A DNA stretch of 64,000 bases from Thermohalobaculum sp039815685 (GTDB lineage Bacteria > Pseudomonadota > Alphaproteobacteria > Rhodobacterales > Rhodobacteraceae): assembly GCA_039815685.1 (NCBI GenBank), contig JBCBYV010000025.1, positions 9,875 to 73,874 on the forward strand. The letters are read 5' to 3'. Position numbers and translations under genes: made by a program. Below the pieces are notes generated by a model. The model saw nothing but the letters and a program-made list of their open reading frames with translations. It searched no databases and was not told the origin of the DNA. The stretch's first letter is position 1, and each line of letters starts with the position of its first letter. This document shows positions 35,386-44,358 of this stretch, piece after piece.

Positions 35386-36348
35386 TCAAACCTTGATGTT
35401 CACCAGCGCCCGCATAAAGAAGATGTTAACCACAAGTAGGACCGCGGTCACGATCGCACCCGGGATAAACAACGGATGATCATCAACATCCGAATAATAG
35501 TCCGGTTTCACGAGCTGCACCAGCAGGAGCGCGATGATCGGGAAGACCGACAGGAACCAACCGGACCAGCGCGCCTCGGCCGTGATCGCCTTGACCTTTC
35601 GGAAGAGCTTGAAGCGCGCCCGGATGACCTTCGACAGACCATCCAGAACCTCGGCGAGGTTACCGCCAGACTGGCTCTGGATGTTCACCGCGATGGTAAA
35701 AAACCTCAGATCCGGCAGCGGCACGCGGCTCGCCAGCCGGTCCAGCGCATCGTTGAGGTTCATACCGTAGGTCGCCTCGTCCGCGATCAGACCGAACTCA
35801 GTGCCGAGCGGATCGGGCATCTCCCGCGCCACGATGGCGATAGCCGCCGTGATGGGATGACCGACGCGCAGACTGCGCACCATGAGGTCGACGGCATCCG
35901 GGAACTGCTCTTCCAGAAGCGCGATCCGCGCCTTGGCCTTGTTTGACAGCCAGATGTAGAGCGAGCCGTAGCCGCATACGATGGCGATCAGGATCCGCAC
36001 CGGTAGCGACGCGGAAGTGAAGAAGGTCAGGCCCACCAGCGCGATCAGGCTCAGCACCACGATCGAGAAGAAGAGCATCCAGGGCGACATCTTGATATTC
36101 GCGTGCCGCGCCTTCTCCGAGAGTGCGCCAACGACGGGCAGCTTCAGGTCTTTCTTCGATCCCTCGCGTTCAGCACGCAGGATCGAGAGCACCTCTTCGG
36201 TATCCTTGCCCTCCTGCAAGAGGTGCAGGCGACGGTTCACACGTTTCTCGCGCTTCAGCGTCTTGCCGTAGATGACGAGATAGACGCCTTCCACGATCAG
36301 CAGAACGCCCACGAAGATCAGCGCGTAGATCACAGGTTGGAACAGCAT
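35386..36348 (-). CDS. tadB: Tad inner-membrane platform protein TadB
   Basis: A 320-residue T2SSF-family membrane protein. Helices lie near the N-terminus, around residues 95-135 and at the C-terminus; the cytoplasmic domain contains FPDAVDLMVRSLRVGHPI and the SGGNLAEVLDGLSKVIR segment typical of the family. It follows cpaF by 21 bases and precedes tadC. Confidence 0.94.
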   Translation of the reverse strand: MLFQPVIYALIFVGVLLIVEGVYLVIYGKTLKREKRVNRRLHLLQEGKDTEEVLSILRAEREGSKKDLKLPVVGALSEKARHANIKMSPWMLFFSIVVLSLIALVGLTFFTSASLPVRILIAIVCGYGSLYIWLSNKAKARIALLEEQFPDAVDLMVRSLRVGHPITAAIAIVAREMPDPLGTEFGLIADEATYGMNLNDALDRLASRVPLPDLRFFTIAVNIQSQSGGNLAEVLDGLSKVIRARFKLFRKVKAITAEARWSGWFLSVFPIIALLLVQLVKPDYYSDVDDHPLFIPGAIVTAVLLVVNIFFMRALVNIKV

Positions 36349-36369
36349 GGCCGGGGCCCCCTCTCCCGA

Positions 36370-37818
36370 TCAGATGTCCGGCTTGAACAGGCTCTGCGGC
36401 AGCTCGTAACCCCACTGCTTGAACCTGTCCGCGTATTTGGAGCGGATACCCGTGGCGGTGTACTTGCCGCGGATGTTGCCGTCCCCATCGGTACCGTATC
36501 GCTCGAACTTGAAGATCTCCTGCATGGTCACGACCTCGCCCTCCATGCCCACGATCTCGGTGATCGAGACCATGCGGCGCTTACCGTCGGACATACGGTT
36601 CACCTGCACGATAAGGTTCACGGCTGAAGAGATATTTGTCCGCACCGCCTTCAGCGGTAGCTCGATGCCGGACATGCCGATCATGTTCTCGAGGCGGCTG
36701 AGGCTGTCCCGCGGGCTGTTCGCGTGGATCGTCGTCATCGAGCCATCATGACCGGTGTTCATGGCCTGGAGCATGTCGATCACCTCCTCGCCACGACACT
36801 CACCGACGATGATGCGGTCGGGCCGCATCCGGAGCGCGTTCTTCAGAAGGTCGCGGATAGTGACCGCACCCGAGCCCTCGATATTGGCCGGGCGGCTTTC
36901 CATCCGGCCAACATGCTCCTGCTGGAGCTGAAGCTCAGCGGTATCTTCAATCGTCACAATGCGCTCGTCGTTGGAGATGAAGGATGAGAGCGCATTTAGG
37001 GTCGTCGTCTTACCGGAGCCCGTGCCACCCGACACAATGATGTTGAGACGGCAGCGCACACAGGCGTGCAGGAAGAGCGCCATCTCCTCCGAGAATGCGC
37101 CGAAGCCGATCAGCTTATCGACGGTGAAGGGGATCTTCGAGAATTTCCGGATCGAGAGAAGCGGGCCGTCCACGGCGCAAGGCGGCACCAGCGCGTTGAC
37201 GCGCGAGCCGTCCATGAGGCGCGCATCCACCCAGGGGTTCGACTCGTCGATGCGACGGCCGACCGCGGAGACGATCTTGGTGATGATCCGCATCAGGTGA
37301 CCGTTGTCCTTGAACTGGACGTTGGTCTTCTCGAGCTTGCCCTTCCGCTCGACATAGCAGTTGTCGAAGCCGTTCACGAGGATGTCGGTGACGGTGGGGT
37401 CCGAGAGCAGCGGCTCGAGCGGGCCGAGGCCCATGACCTCGTCCACCAGCTCGCGCACCATGCCGTCGAATTCTGGGCGGGAGAGGACGAGGTCGCTGTC
37501 CGTCAGCTCCTCGCGCACGATCTCGCCGATCTCGTGGCGCAGCTCTGTCTCAGACACCTTGTCGAGGGCGGAGAGGTTCAGCGTGTCGAGCAGCTTGCCG
37601 TGCATCTCGACGCGCAGGTTGAGAAGCCTGCGGCGGCGCTTCGCATCCGTCTCCGTCGAAGAAAGACGCTGGGTCGTGGTGACGCCCATGCGCTTCAGCC
37701 GCTCGGCCGTGCCTTCCGGTTTCTGCGCCGTCTGTGGATTGGCCGCTCGCTCGGGCGCGTGCTGCACGTCGGGCATGGTCGTGCCGCCGCCATCATCGTT
37801 GCGCATCCTGCGAAACAT
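36370..37818 (-). CDS. cpaF: Tad secretion ATPase CpaF/TadA
   Basis: A 482-residue hexameric ATPase that powers Flp pilus extension and retraction. Walker A is IVSGGTGSGKTTTLN near residue 270; the Asp-box and Walker B region follows (RIVTIEDTAELQL, ALRMRPDRIIVGECRGEE), and the His-box region is TGHDGSMTTIHANSPRD. An N-terminal extension of about 80 residues is poorly conserved. It follows cpaE by 55 bases. Confidence 0.97.
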   Translation of the reverse strand: MFRRMRNDDGGGTTMPDVQHAPERAANPQTAQKPEGTAERLKRMGVTTTQRLSSTETDAKRRRRLLNLRVEMHGKLLDTLNLSALDKVSETELRHEIGEIVREELTDSDLVLSRPEFDGMVRELVDEVMGLGPLEPLLSDPTVTDILVNGFDNCYVERKGKLEKTNVQFKDNGHLMRIITKIVSAVGRRIDESNPWVDARLMDGSRVNALVPPCAVDGPLLSIRKFSKIPFTVDKLIGFGAFSEEMALFLHACVRCRLNIIVSGGTGSGKTTTLNALSSFISNDERIVTIEDTAELQLQQEHVGRMESRPANIEGSGAVTIRDLLKNALRMRPDRIIVGECRGEEVIDMLQAMNTGHDGSMTTIHANSPRDSLSRLENMIGMSGIELPLKAVRTNISSAVNLIVQVNRMSDGKRRMVSITEIVGMEGEVVTMQEIFKFERYGTDGDGNIRGKYTATGIRSKYADRFKQWGYELPQSLFKPDI

Positions 37819-37873
37819 CGCGTCTCTCCTATCCCACCCCCGGACTTCCCCAAGCCCGGAGCCCCACCAGACG

Positions 37874-39118
37874 TCAGCTCGCCTTCTCGGCCGCCTGCGC
37901 CTCTTCGGACGTCATCGTAAGCACCTTCTGCGCAAGCTTCACGATCTCCCGCCGTAGCGGATTGCCGCGCGCAGCTTCGGCCAGCGGAATACCCTCGTCG
38001 CATGCCGAGGGTACCGACTTACCGCCATCTGGCATCAGATGCGCGAACTGGATCGCAAGGCTCTCGGCCAGCCGTTTGACCCGACCTTTTCCGGTCAGAT
38101 CGGTCATACCCGGTGCGCGGTTAAGACACGGCACCAGTTTCTCCATCGGAAGGTCTTCGGATTTCAACGTCCGCGTGAACCGGAACATGTTCTGCGCCGA
38201 ACGCATGTCGATCTCCATGGCCACCACGAACGCATCGGCAGCCGTATACACCGTCTCCGACCAGTTCATCAGCGCCTGCGGCATGTCGATGACGACGTAG
38301 TCGAAGCTCTCACGTGCAAGACGTACCATGTTCTGCACGTCCGGTGGGCTCACAATGTCGAGTGGCAGCGCATCGCGCGGCGCCGTCAGCACGTGCAAAC
38401 GGTCGCGATAGATGCTCAGTGCCTGCGTGAAAGCCGTCTCGTCCATGTTGCCCGCTTCGGAGACGAGCTCGTAGACCGCCTCCCGGCGTGGAACGTCCAG
38501 ATAGGTCGCGATCGATCCGTACTGGAAGTTGAAGTCCAGCAAGGCGACGCGCCGGCCTTCCTTGCGAACGAGTGTCGTGAGCTCCCAGGCAACGTTCACG
38601 GCGATGGTGGTCGCCCCCACCCCGCCAGCGACGCCGTAGACGCCGATCACCTTGCCCTCGCGCCGAGCGCCCATCCCGGTGCTCGTTTTGCTCCGCCGGC
38701 CCTGGGCGCGCGCGACGCGGATATTGTTGATCGCTTCGGGCAGCGCCCCGGACGGCTCGGGGTAAGGTGCAAACTCAGCAGCGCCCGACCGCATCAGGGC
38801 ATGCATGCTCCGCGTGGAGATGTCCCCGCAGACCAAAAGGACGAAGAGATCGGCGTTGTTCGCCTTACGGATCAGTTCGCTTGTGAGCTCGACAGTTTCG
38901 GTCGTGTCGCTCGAAAGCGTGAGGATCACGAAGGTGCGGTCGCGGCTGATATCGCCGAATACCTCGTCGGCTTCGTCGTTACCGACCTCGACCCAGCTAT
39001 CCGGCCCGATCTCCGCATCGAGATCCTCCGCTAGCGCATCGATCTCAACGAAACCGTCGGAGAAGACGACCGCCTCGGGCGCGTCGGGTTTAGAACCGCC
39101 TAGGAATGGCAACGCCAT
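37874..39118 (-). CDS. cpaE: Tad localisation ATPase CpaE/TadZ
   Basis: A 414-residue ParA/MinD-like protein that positions the Tad machine at the pole. An N-terminal receiver-like domain (about residues 15-130) lacks a clear phospho-acceptor set. The ATPase domain begins with VAGGVGATTIAVNVAW near residue 170, a deviant Walker A lacking the signature Lys as in other CpaE proteins. DYVVIDMPQALMNWSE supplies the Walker B region. It heads a transcription unit after the terminator following the OmpA lipoprotein. Confidence 0.93.
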   Translation of the reverse strand: MALPFLGGSKPDAPEAVVFSDGFVEIDALAEDLDAEIGPDSWVEVGNDEADEVFGDISRDRTFVILTLSSDTTETVELTSELIRKANNADLFVLLVCGDISTRSMHALMRSGAAEFAPYPEPSGALPEAINNIRVARAQGRRSKTSTGMGARREGKVIGVYGVAGGVGATTIAVNVAWELTTLVRKEGRRVALLDFNFQYGSIATYLDVPRREAVYELVSEAGNMDETAFTQALSIYRDRLHVLTAPRDALPLDIVSPPDVQNMVRLARESFDYVVIDMPQALMNWSETVYTAADAFVVAMEIDMRSAQNMFRFTRTLKSEDLPMEKLVPCLNRAPGMTDLTGKGRVKRLAESLAIQFAHLMPDGGKSVPSACDEGIPLAEAARGNPLRREIVKLAQKVLTMTSEEAQAAEKAS

Positions 39119-39280
39119 GGATCAGATCACCTCGTCGAGCTTCGCCTTCAGCGTGGCACCTCAAACCTGCGCCGGGAATGCGAAACCGGACCACCCTAGG
39201 TGCAGCAACCACAACCCACACACGCTGTACGTGCTCAATGACTGAAGATCATGGCAGGAAATCGGCGCGGACATACGCTC

Positions 39281-39330
39281 CACGCAAAAAATTTGGCCTG
39301 CGCCGGGCCGAAAGAAGAACCGGCGCAGGC
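39281..39330 (-). terminator. Intrinsic terminator after the Tad OmpA lipoprotein gene
   Basis: An 11-bp perfect stem pairs 39296-39306 with 39320-39330 (gcctgcgccgg / ccggcgcaggc), with a 13-base loop. Read on the minus strand, a run AAATTTTTTGCG follows. It lies 10 bases past the OmpA stop and before cpaE, so cpaE needs its own promoter in 39119-39280 or partial read-through. Confidence 0.85.
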
Positions 39331-39339
39331 TGGACCTTA

Positions 39340-39948
39340 CTACTCGTCGACGTCGAGCGCGCCGCTTGAGAGATACTGACGATAGAGCCGCTCTCCAATC
39401 GGGCCCGGCATCCCGAGGCCCACATAGATGCGGTCGAAACCGGCCACCATCGTCACCGCGCGGCGATTGCGAACTTCGCGCTCTTGCGTTTGGACCACGG
39501 GTTCGCTCTCACCACGGCTCTCGATCGCCTGCAAGCGGGCACGGTCAACGCCCTTCCCGACAAGGTAGTCGACGACGCGCTGAGCACGGCGGAGGCCGAG
39601 GCGATTGTTATACCCCTCGGTGCCGACGAGGTCGGTATGCCCGACCACCGCCATCAGCGTGCTCTCATTCGCCATCAACCACGCCGCCTGCTGGTCGAGC
39701 GCCTTGCGGGCGTCCGCTGTCAGTCGACTGCGGTTGAACTCGAAGTTCACCGTGTCAGGCGCCGCCGCGCGGAAGGCGATCGACAGGTCCTGACGGCGCT
39801 GTTCCAGGTCCCCGTAAGCGCTGAGCACCCGAGCGTTCGTCTTGGTCGTGAAGCCGAGGAAGGGATTCTTCCCGGTCCCCACTTCCTCCGCACACCCGGC
39901 AAGAGCCAGGCCGCCGCAGAGGAGGCCGATGATCTTGATCGATTTCAT
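39340..39948 (-). CDS. OmpA-family lipoprotein of the Tad locus (in the CpaD position)
   Basis: A 202-residue lipoprotein with signal ending LALAGC. The C-terminal OmpA-like peptidoglycan-binding domain is clear: NFEFNRSRLTADARKALDQQ, VVGHTDLVGTEGYNNRLGLRRAQRV and VRNRRAV. It occupies the place of CpaD, the outer-membrane lipoprotein in other tad loci, directly after the secretin with overlapping ends. The ATG at 39948 has GAGG upstream. Confidence 0.88.
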   Translation of the reverse strand: MKSIKIIGLLCGGLALAGCAEEVGTGKNPFLGFTTKTNARVLSAYGDLEQRRQDLSIAFRAAAPDTVNFEFNRSRLTADARKALDQQAAWLMANESTLMAVVGHTDLVGTEGYNNRLGLRRAQRVVDYLVGKGVDRARLQAIESRGESEPVVQTQEREVRNRRAVTMVAGFDRIYVGLGMPGPIGERLYRQYLSSGALDVDE

Positions 39949-39953
39949 ATCCC

Positions 39954-41414
39954 TCACTCCACAACGTATCCGAAGGCGCCGTCGAGTTCCTGGCCCATCG
40001 GGCCGGGCGTCTGCGCTGGACCTTCCAGTTCACCCCAGAGGAAGATGTCCGCCTCGGTCGGGAAGGCCACGTTGTCCGTCGGCAGCAGAAGGGCGTCTGC
40101 ATCGGCGACCGGGGTGACGAGATTCACCGTCACAATGATCACCAACTCGCTTTGCCCGCGGTTGAAATCGACCGAGCGGAAGAGGTTGCCGATCACCGGC
40201 ACATCGCCGATCCAGGGCAACTGGGAGAGGTTGTCCGAGAAGGTCTCCTCCAACAGGCCCGCGATCAGGAAGCTTTCGCCGTCGCGGAGCTCGACCGCCG
40301 TCGTCGCCCGACGGGTTGCGAAGCCCGGCACCGTGGATGTGGCGCCACCGGACGAAGAGATGAAGGACGATACCGACGCATCGATCGACGACACTTCAGT
40401 CGTGAGCGCCACGTTCACGATGTCTTCATCCACGACCACTGGCGTAAAGTCGAGGCTGACGCCGATGGGCCTGAAGGTGACGCTCGCACCATTCTCGGTG
40501 ACCACCGGGATCGGAACCTCACCACCGGCAAGGAACGATGCGGATTGTCCGGAGAGCGCCACCAGCGTTGGCTCAGACAGCGTCCGCGCATACCCGCGCC
40601 CCTCGGCTGCATCGATGGTGATGCCCAGGAGGAAGCTGTCGGCAATCGAGAAGATCGCGCCGAAGGTGCCGAACCCGCTGACGAGCTGCGTGAACGGCAG
40701 GCCGTCCCCGTCATCTTCGCCGTCGATCCGGGAGACCTCTAGGCTGTCGCCCGTCTCGATCAGGGTTGACGTCCGATTGGTGACACCGACCGCGCCCGTC
40801 GAGATCCCAAGAGCCTTACCCACCGAACGGCTCATCTCTGCGATACGGACTTTCAGCGCCACCTGCTGCGTGCCGCCGACCGTCATCATGTTCGAGACGC
40901 TGCCACCGACATAGAGCGAGGCGAGATCCATCGCTCGGGCTACCTTCGCCTTGCCGGAGACAACGCCCGACAGGATGATGCTGGTGCCGGCGACACGGAC
41001 CTCAATCGGCTCTTCCGGCATCACCTCGGCGAGGCGCTCCTTCAATTCCGACAGATCCGGCGTGACCCGCACTTCAACATTGGCAATCAGCCGCCCCCCT
41101 TCGCCGAGAAGCGTCAGCGTCGTGATCCCCCTGGCCCGGCCGAAGATGTAGATGGCGCGATCCGACAACGGTGAAACGTCTGCGATTTCTGGCTGTGCGA
41201 CCGACACTTCCACGAAGGGTCGCGAGCTACGAACCACGATAGCGCGGTTCACCAGAACGTTTACGTCATCGGACGCAAGACCGCGCGCGGTCCTTAGTAC
41301 CGAATCCTGTGCTGCGGCCGGACCGACCGCCCCGAGTGTCGCCAGAAACAGTCCGGCACACACAACCAAGCACCACAGGACTCGGGAGAGTTCTCTTCCC
41401 TGCATAGCGTCCAA
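39954..41414 (-). CDS. cpaC: Tad outer-membrane secretin RcpA/CpaC
   Basis: A 486-residue secretin that forms the outer-membrane pore. The N-terminal signal (WCLVVCAGLFLATLGAVGPAAA) precedes an STN-like domain (RAIVVRSSRPFVEVSVAQPE), a BON-like domain (ERLAEVMPEEPIEVRVAG, IILSGVVSGKAKV), and the C-terminal secretin barrel (GEVPIPVVTENGASVTFRPIG, ALTTEVSSID, LPWIGDVPVIGNLFR). It is 217 bases from cpaB, with a strong terminator in that gap. Confidence 0.96.
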   Translation of the reverse strand: MDAMQGRELSRVLWCLVVCAGLFLATLGAVGPAAAQDSVLRTARGLASDDVNVLVNRAIVVRSSRPFVEVSVAQPEIADVSPLSDRAIYIFGRARGITTLTLLGEGGRLIANVEVRVTPDLSELKERLAEVMPEEPIEVRVAGTSIILSGVVSGKAKVARAMDLASLYVGGSVSNMMTVGGTQQVALKVRIAEMSRSVGKALGISTGAVGVTNRTSTLIETGDSLEVSRIDGEDDGDGLPFTQLVSGFGTFGAIFSIADSFLLGITIDAAEGRGYARTLSEPTLVALSGQSASFLAGGEVPIPVVTENGASVTFRPIGVSLDFTPVVVDEDIVNVALTTEVSSIDASVSSFISSSGGATSTVPGFATRRATTAVELRDGESFLIAGLLEETFSDNLSQLPWIGDVPVIGNLFRSVDFNRGQSELVIIVTVNLVTPVADADALLLPTDNVAFPTEADIFLWGELEGPAQTPGPMGQELDGAFGYVVE

Positions 41415-41549
41415 TGCCCCCTCAATGCGCTCTTAGGTTTGCGTGAGATGTCCAGCAACTACACCCGCTTAAGGCGTGATGCTCAACTGATATCACCACT
41501 TTGCACATCGCGCGGCGCTAGCCGTGGCAGATGTGCCGCAAGCCGAACG

Positions 41550-41582
41550 AAAAAAAGGACGGCGGCCCTTGCGAGCCGCCGT
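41550..41582 (-). terminator. Strong intrinsic terminator between cpaB and the secretin gene
   Basis: An 8-bp perfect stem pairs 41559-41566 with 41575-41582 (acggcggc / gccgccgt). On the minus strand it is followed by CC and an uninterrupted run of seven Ts. It sits about 50 bases after the cpaB stop. The remaining 41415-41549 must hold a promoter for the secretin unit unless read-through is regulated. Confidence 0.88.
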
Positions 41583-41631
41583 GCTTCTTTAACCAGGCAT
41601 TAACCCTAAGGTTGTGCCGAAGTCGCCACCG

Positions 41632-42501
41632 TCACTCGAAGGTGTAGGAAGTCATGTCGCCAGCACCCTTTCGCACACGCACGACAGTCTTCTGACGCTG
41701 CGGCTTCGGGGCTGCTTTCTTCTTCTGCTGCACTTCACCGCGAATGTCGGCGAACGAGACCGGCTCGACCTCTTTGTCACGGTCACTGATATCGCCAGCG
41801 CCGCGAAGGGTGAGCGTCAGCTTGCCGACCGACTGGGCGACAGCGAGGATCTGCGCCTCGCGCGTGCTCACATCGAGGGTCGCGGTGCTGCCGATGCGCG
41901 GGTTGCGCCGCGCTTCTTCCGACGTCTGGTCGACCGCGATCACCTGCATATCGCGCAGGATGATGCGCGACTTCAGAGCGCCGTCCGTGCTCTCCGTCAG
42001 CATGATATCGACGCGATCGCCCGGCGCCACGAAACCAGCAACGCCAGAAAGCGCGTTGATCGGGATCGCGAAAGCGCGGCGTCCTTCGCCGAGGCGCATC
42101 GCCATGCGGCTATCCTCACCGAAGCCGGTGACCATGCTCTCGAGAATCGGCGCGCCGGCATCAACCTGCCGCATCGCAACCCGCCGCTCAGCCATGATGT
42201 CGCCGATAAGATCCTCGGGTGACGTAAACGCGCCCTGAGGCACGCTGTCGGCCGGCCAGTCGATGATCCGAATGTGTTGCTCGTCCACCCGTTCACCGTA
42301 CCGGATGGTCTGAGAGGCAACGATCACCGGGATCGTTTCCTCTTCAATCACCTTCGTAATCGTCTCGCCCGGAACATTCACCGTCTTCGGCGGCTGGTTC
42401 GCATAGGCCTGATACTTCGCGAACAGATTGTTCGCGTAGTATATCGCGCCTCCTGCCAGGCCGATCCCCGCAAGGAGCACCAAGATCCCAATCAGTCGCA
42501 T
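41632..42501 (-). CDS. cpaB: Flp pilus assembly protein CpaB/RcpC
   Basis: A 289-residue periplasmic, membrane-anchored protein. An N-terminal helix (LIGILVLLAGIGLAGGAIYYA) is followed by a SAF domain (IPVIVASQTIRYGERVDEQ, then IGDIMAERRVAMRQVDAGAPI) and a RcpC-type C-terminal domain (VDIMLTESTDGALKSRIILRDM). CpaB stabilises the secretin. The C-terminus is basic (KKKAAPKPQRQK). CTAGGGAAAAGAC precedes the ATG. Confidence 0.93.
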   Translation of the reverse strand: MRLIGILVLLAGIGLAGGAIYYANNLFAKYQAYANQPPKTVNVPGETITKVIEEETIPVIVASQTIRYGERVDEQHIRIIDWPADSVPQGAFTSPEDLIGDIMAERRVAMRQVDAGAPILESMVTGFGEDSRMAMRLGEGRRAFAIPINALSGVAGFVAPGDRVDIMLTESTDGALKSRIILRDMQVIAVDQTSEEARRNPRIGSTATLDVSTREAQILAVAQSVGKLTLTLRGAGDISDRDKEVEPVSFADIRGEVQQKKKAAPKPQRQKTVVRVRKGAGDMTSYTFE

Positions 42502-42644
42502 GTCTTTTCCCTAGAGGCGTTTGCCCACATCCACCAACGCCACTATGCCGCAAGCTGAAAGAAAATGACAGCTCTGCGTCGATGTTCCTGCGATCGTGCC
42601 GCAGTTTGGGACGACCGCCCGCAGAAACACGCGCTCAGGTGAAC

Positions 42645-42836
42645 TCAGTCTTCCGCCGGCGGAGACACGTCGTCCGCCGTGAGGTAGATAAGTTCCATCT
42701 CGTTCACGATCGTCTGCACTTCATCCTGAAGCAACGAAACCATCGCAACGCCGAGGATCAGAAGACCAGCAGCCAGCGCGACCCAGTCGATCGTCACGGC
42801 GCCTTCGTCAGCTGTGATAAACTCTTGAAAAGCCAT
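42645..42836 (-). CDS. Flp-family type IVb pilin (divergent copy)
   Basis: A 63-residue pilin. The prepilin site is after Gly in TADEGAVTIDWVALAAG, giving a mature protein of about 50 residues that is one long hydrophobic helix. Compared with the two other flp genes nearby the processed region is the same up to LILGVA, but the C-terminal half differs (EVQTIVNEMELIY, acidic end). The ATG at 42836 gives the normal short leader. It lies directly upstream of cpaB. Confidence 0.92.
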   Translation of the reverse strand: MAFQEFITADEGAVTIDWVALAAGLLILGVAMVSLLQDEVQTIVNEMELIYLTADDVSPPAED

Positions 42837-43011
42837 CGCCTGTTCTCCGGACAAGTCAAGCGGAGCCACGCTCCGTGCCACTCTCCAAACGCTGGCTGTT
42901 CGAGCCCAGTCTCTCAACGCGCAAGTCGGGCAACCAGCCCACATCCGACCCACCGCGCTACCCGAGCGGTGGAGTGCCGGGAGCGCGGATGCGCCCCCGG
43001 CGAGAGCCGTA

Positions 43012-43191
43012 TCAGGACGGCGCGCTCACGTTGGTCGCCTGCGTCAGCGACGACTCGATCGCGTTGATCACGGTCTGCAGCTCGTCCGAGAGCAGGCCGA
43101 CGATGGCAACGCCGAGGATGAGCAGTCCGGCGGCGAGCGCAACCCAGTCAATCGTGACGGCGCCCGTCTCGTTGTTCAGAAACTTCATCAT
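43012..43191 (-). CDS. flp: Flp-family type IVb pilin (copy A)
   Basis: A 59-residue Flp prepilin. The leader MMKFLNNETG is followed by the cleavage point and AVTIDWVALAAGLLILG, the hydrophobic polymerisation helix. The usual Glu at +5 is Asp and the following Tyr is Trp, a variant seen as DW instead of EY. Its protein sequence is identical to the copy at 44359-44538. A lytic transglycosylase gene, on the other strand, separates the two. Confidence 0.95.
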   Translation of the reverse strand: MMKFLNNETGAVTIDWVALAAGLLILGVAIVGLLSDELQTVINAIESSLTQATNVSAPS

Positions 43192-43383
43192 GCTTCTATC
43201 TCCGATGCAGTCTGGTTCATCTACCTGGGCCGCCCCGGCCACAGGCAGGGAAATTGCGGTTCCTCGCCCCAACTCCCTCGCTGTTGTGAATACCACTTGG
43301 TCTAAGCTGCGCAAAGGCGCATTTGGATTGAAGTCAGAGTTTATCTTTCGGTCATCTTGAATGTAGTCGTCACGGTGAAGAAA

Positions 43384-43405
43384 AAGGCGGGGCTGCCTTA
43401 TTCAG
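43384..43405. promoter_or_regulatory. Candidate operator: AAGGC-N6-GCCTT dyad (copy 1)
   Basis: aaggc-ggggct-gccttattcag just upstream of the lytic transglycosylase ribosome site and 193 bases upstream of flp copy A. A near match, aaggc-aaactc-gccttaattcag, is at 44703-44725 upstream of flp copy B. Shared arms plus shared TTCAG suggest a binding site; the evidence is only two occurrences. Confidence 0.35.
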
Positions 43406-43422
43406 GAGGGGGAGAAGGTCAA

Positions 43423-44292
43423 ATGAGGCGGAAATATGGCGCAGCTTGCATTTGCGCCTTACTTACGATGTTGCCAGAACCTGGTGCTGTCCCTTTTTCG
43501 CACGAATCAAAGGCGCTCGCTGGGACGCTTAACAACAGTGTTCGTGTTGGAGACCGCTCCGGCATGAACATCGTGCGGGTGCCGCGCACGGGGGAGAAAC
43601 GCCTGCCCCTGCCGAACGCCGAGCGGCGCGTGCTGGGCGAGGATCGCTCTAGGCGCCTCAGCAATCGCGGCAGTTCCATCCGTGGCGGGCTTCGCGTCGC
43701 CGGACCGCAGGACTGGTTCTGGCAACTGCACAGTACTGACGAGAGCGCGGGCTCACCGCTCAGATGGGCCATGGCGCTCGAGAGCCTGAAGCGGCACCGG
43801 CGCAGTTCCAAGCCCATCGCCTCGCGGGAGCTCTTGTCCCAGATCGTCGCGCGCTACGGCCCCACGATCGCGGCAGCGGCGGAGCGGCACACCGTCTCGG
43901 CTGCCCTGATCGCTGCGGTAATCGCGGTGGAAAGCGCTGGGCGCGAGCGTGCCGTCAGCCATGCCGGTGCGCGCGGGCTGATGCAGTTGATGCCTGCCAC
44001 CGCGCGCCGGTTCGGCGTCGACGACAGTTACTCCGCCAGAGAGAATGTTTTGGGCGGCGCTGCCTATCTGAGCTGGCTGCTCAACAACTTTGATCAGGAC
44101 CCGATCCTGGCCCTAGCAGGCTACAATGCGGGCGAAGGAGCGGTGCAGCGCTATGACGGCGTGCCGCCGTTCCGGGAGACACGCGACTATGTCGTGAAGG
44201 TGTTCGATGCGCTGGTCTCAGCCGAAGGCCTTTGCCTCCGTGCGCCGGACACGCCGCGCTCGCCTTGCGATTGGCAGTACGCTACGCGCTAG
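43423..44292 (+). CDS. Lytic transglycosylase (SLT domain)
   Basis: A 289-residue lytic transglycosylase that cleaves peptidoglycan. The ATG at 43423 has AGGAGGGGGAGAAGG upstream. The N-terminal segment CICALLTMLPEPGAVP may be a signal. The first half is basic and unrecognised. The SLT domain starts near residue 140: AVIAVESAGRERA holds the catalytic Glu (residue 170), then AVSHAGARGLMQLMPATARRFG, and GYNAGEGAVQRYDG. It sits between two flp genes, so it may open the wall for the pilus. Confidence 0.9.
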   Translation: MRRKYGAACICALLTMLPEPGAVPFSHESKALAGTLNNSVRVGDRSGMNIVRVPRTGEKRLPLPNAERRVLGEDRSRRLSNRGSSIRGGLRVAGPQDWFWQLHSTDESAGSPLRWAMALESLKRHRRSSKPIASRELLSQIVARYGPTIAAAAERHTVSAALIAAVIAVESAGRERAVSHAGARGLMQLMPATARRFGVDDSYSARENVLGGAAYLSWLLNNFDQDPILALAGYNAGEGAVQRYDGVPPFRETRDYVVKVFDALVSAEGLCLRAPDTPRSPCDWQYATR

Positions 44293-44300
44293 GCCGAAAC

Positions 44301-44334
44301 GAAAATGGGGCGCGCCTTCCCCTGGCGCGCCCCA
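44301..44334 (-). terminator. Intrinsic terminator after flp copy B
   Basis: An 11-bp perfect stem pairs 44306-44316 with 44324-44334 (tggggcgcgcc / ggcgcgcccca), loop ttcccct. On the minus strand it is followed by TTTTCGTTT. It lies between the convergent ends of the lytic transglycosylase and flp copy B and may serve both. Confidence 0.85.
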
Positions 44335-44358
44335 CCTTAAGACGTTTGATCGGCCGTA

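Noticed and set aside
32767..35479. Two long plus-strand frames opposite the tadD and tadC genes
   Set aside because: Antisense to genes in an intact Tad order; Ser/Arg-rich or Arg/Leu-rich translation with no motif.
42975..43010. GC-rich hairpins after flp copy A
   Set aside because: They lack a T-tract on the minus strand and the stems are interrupted; support for termination is too weak.
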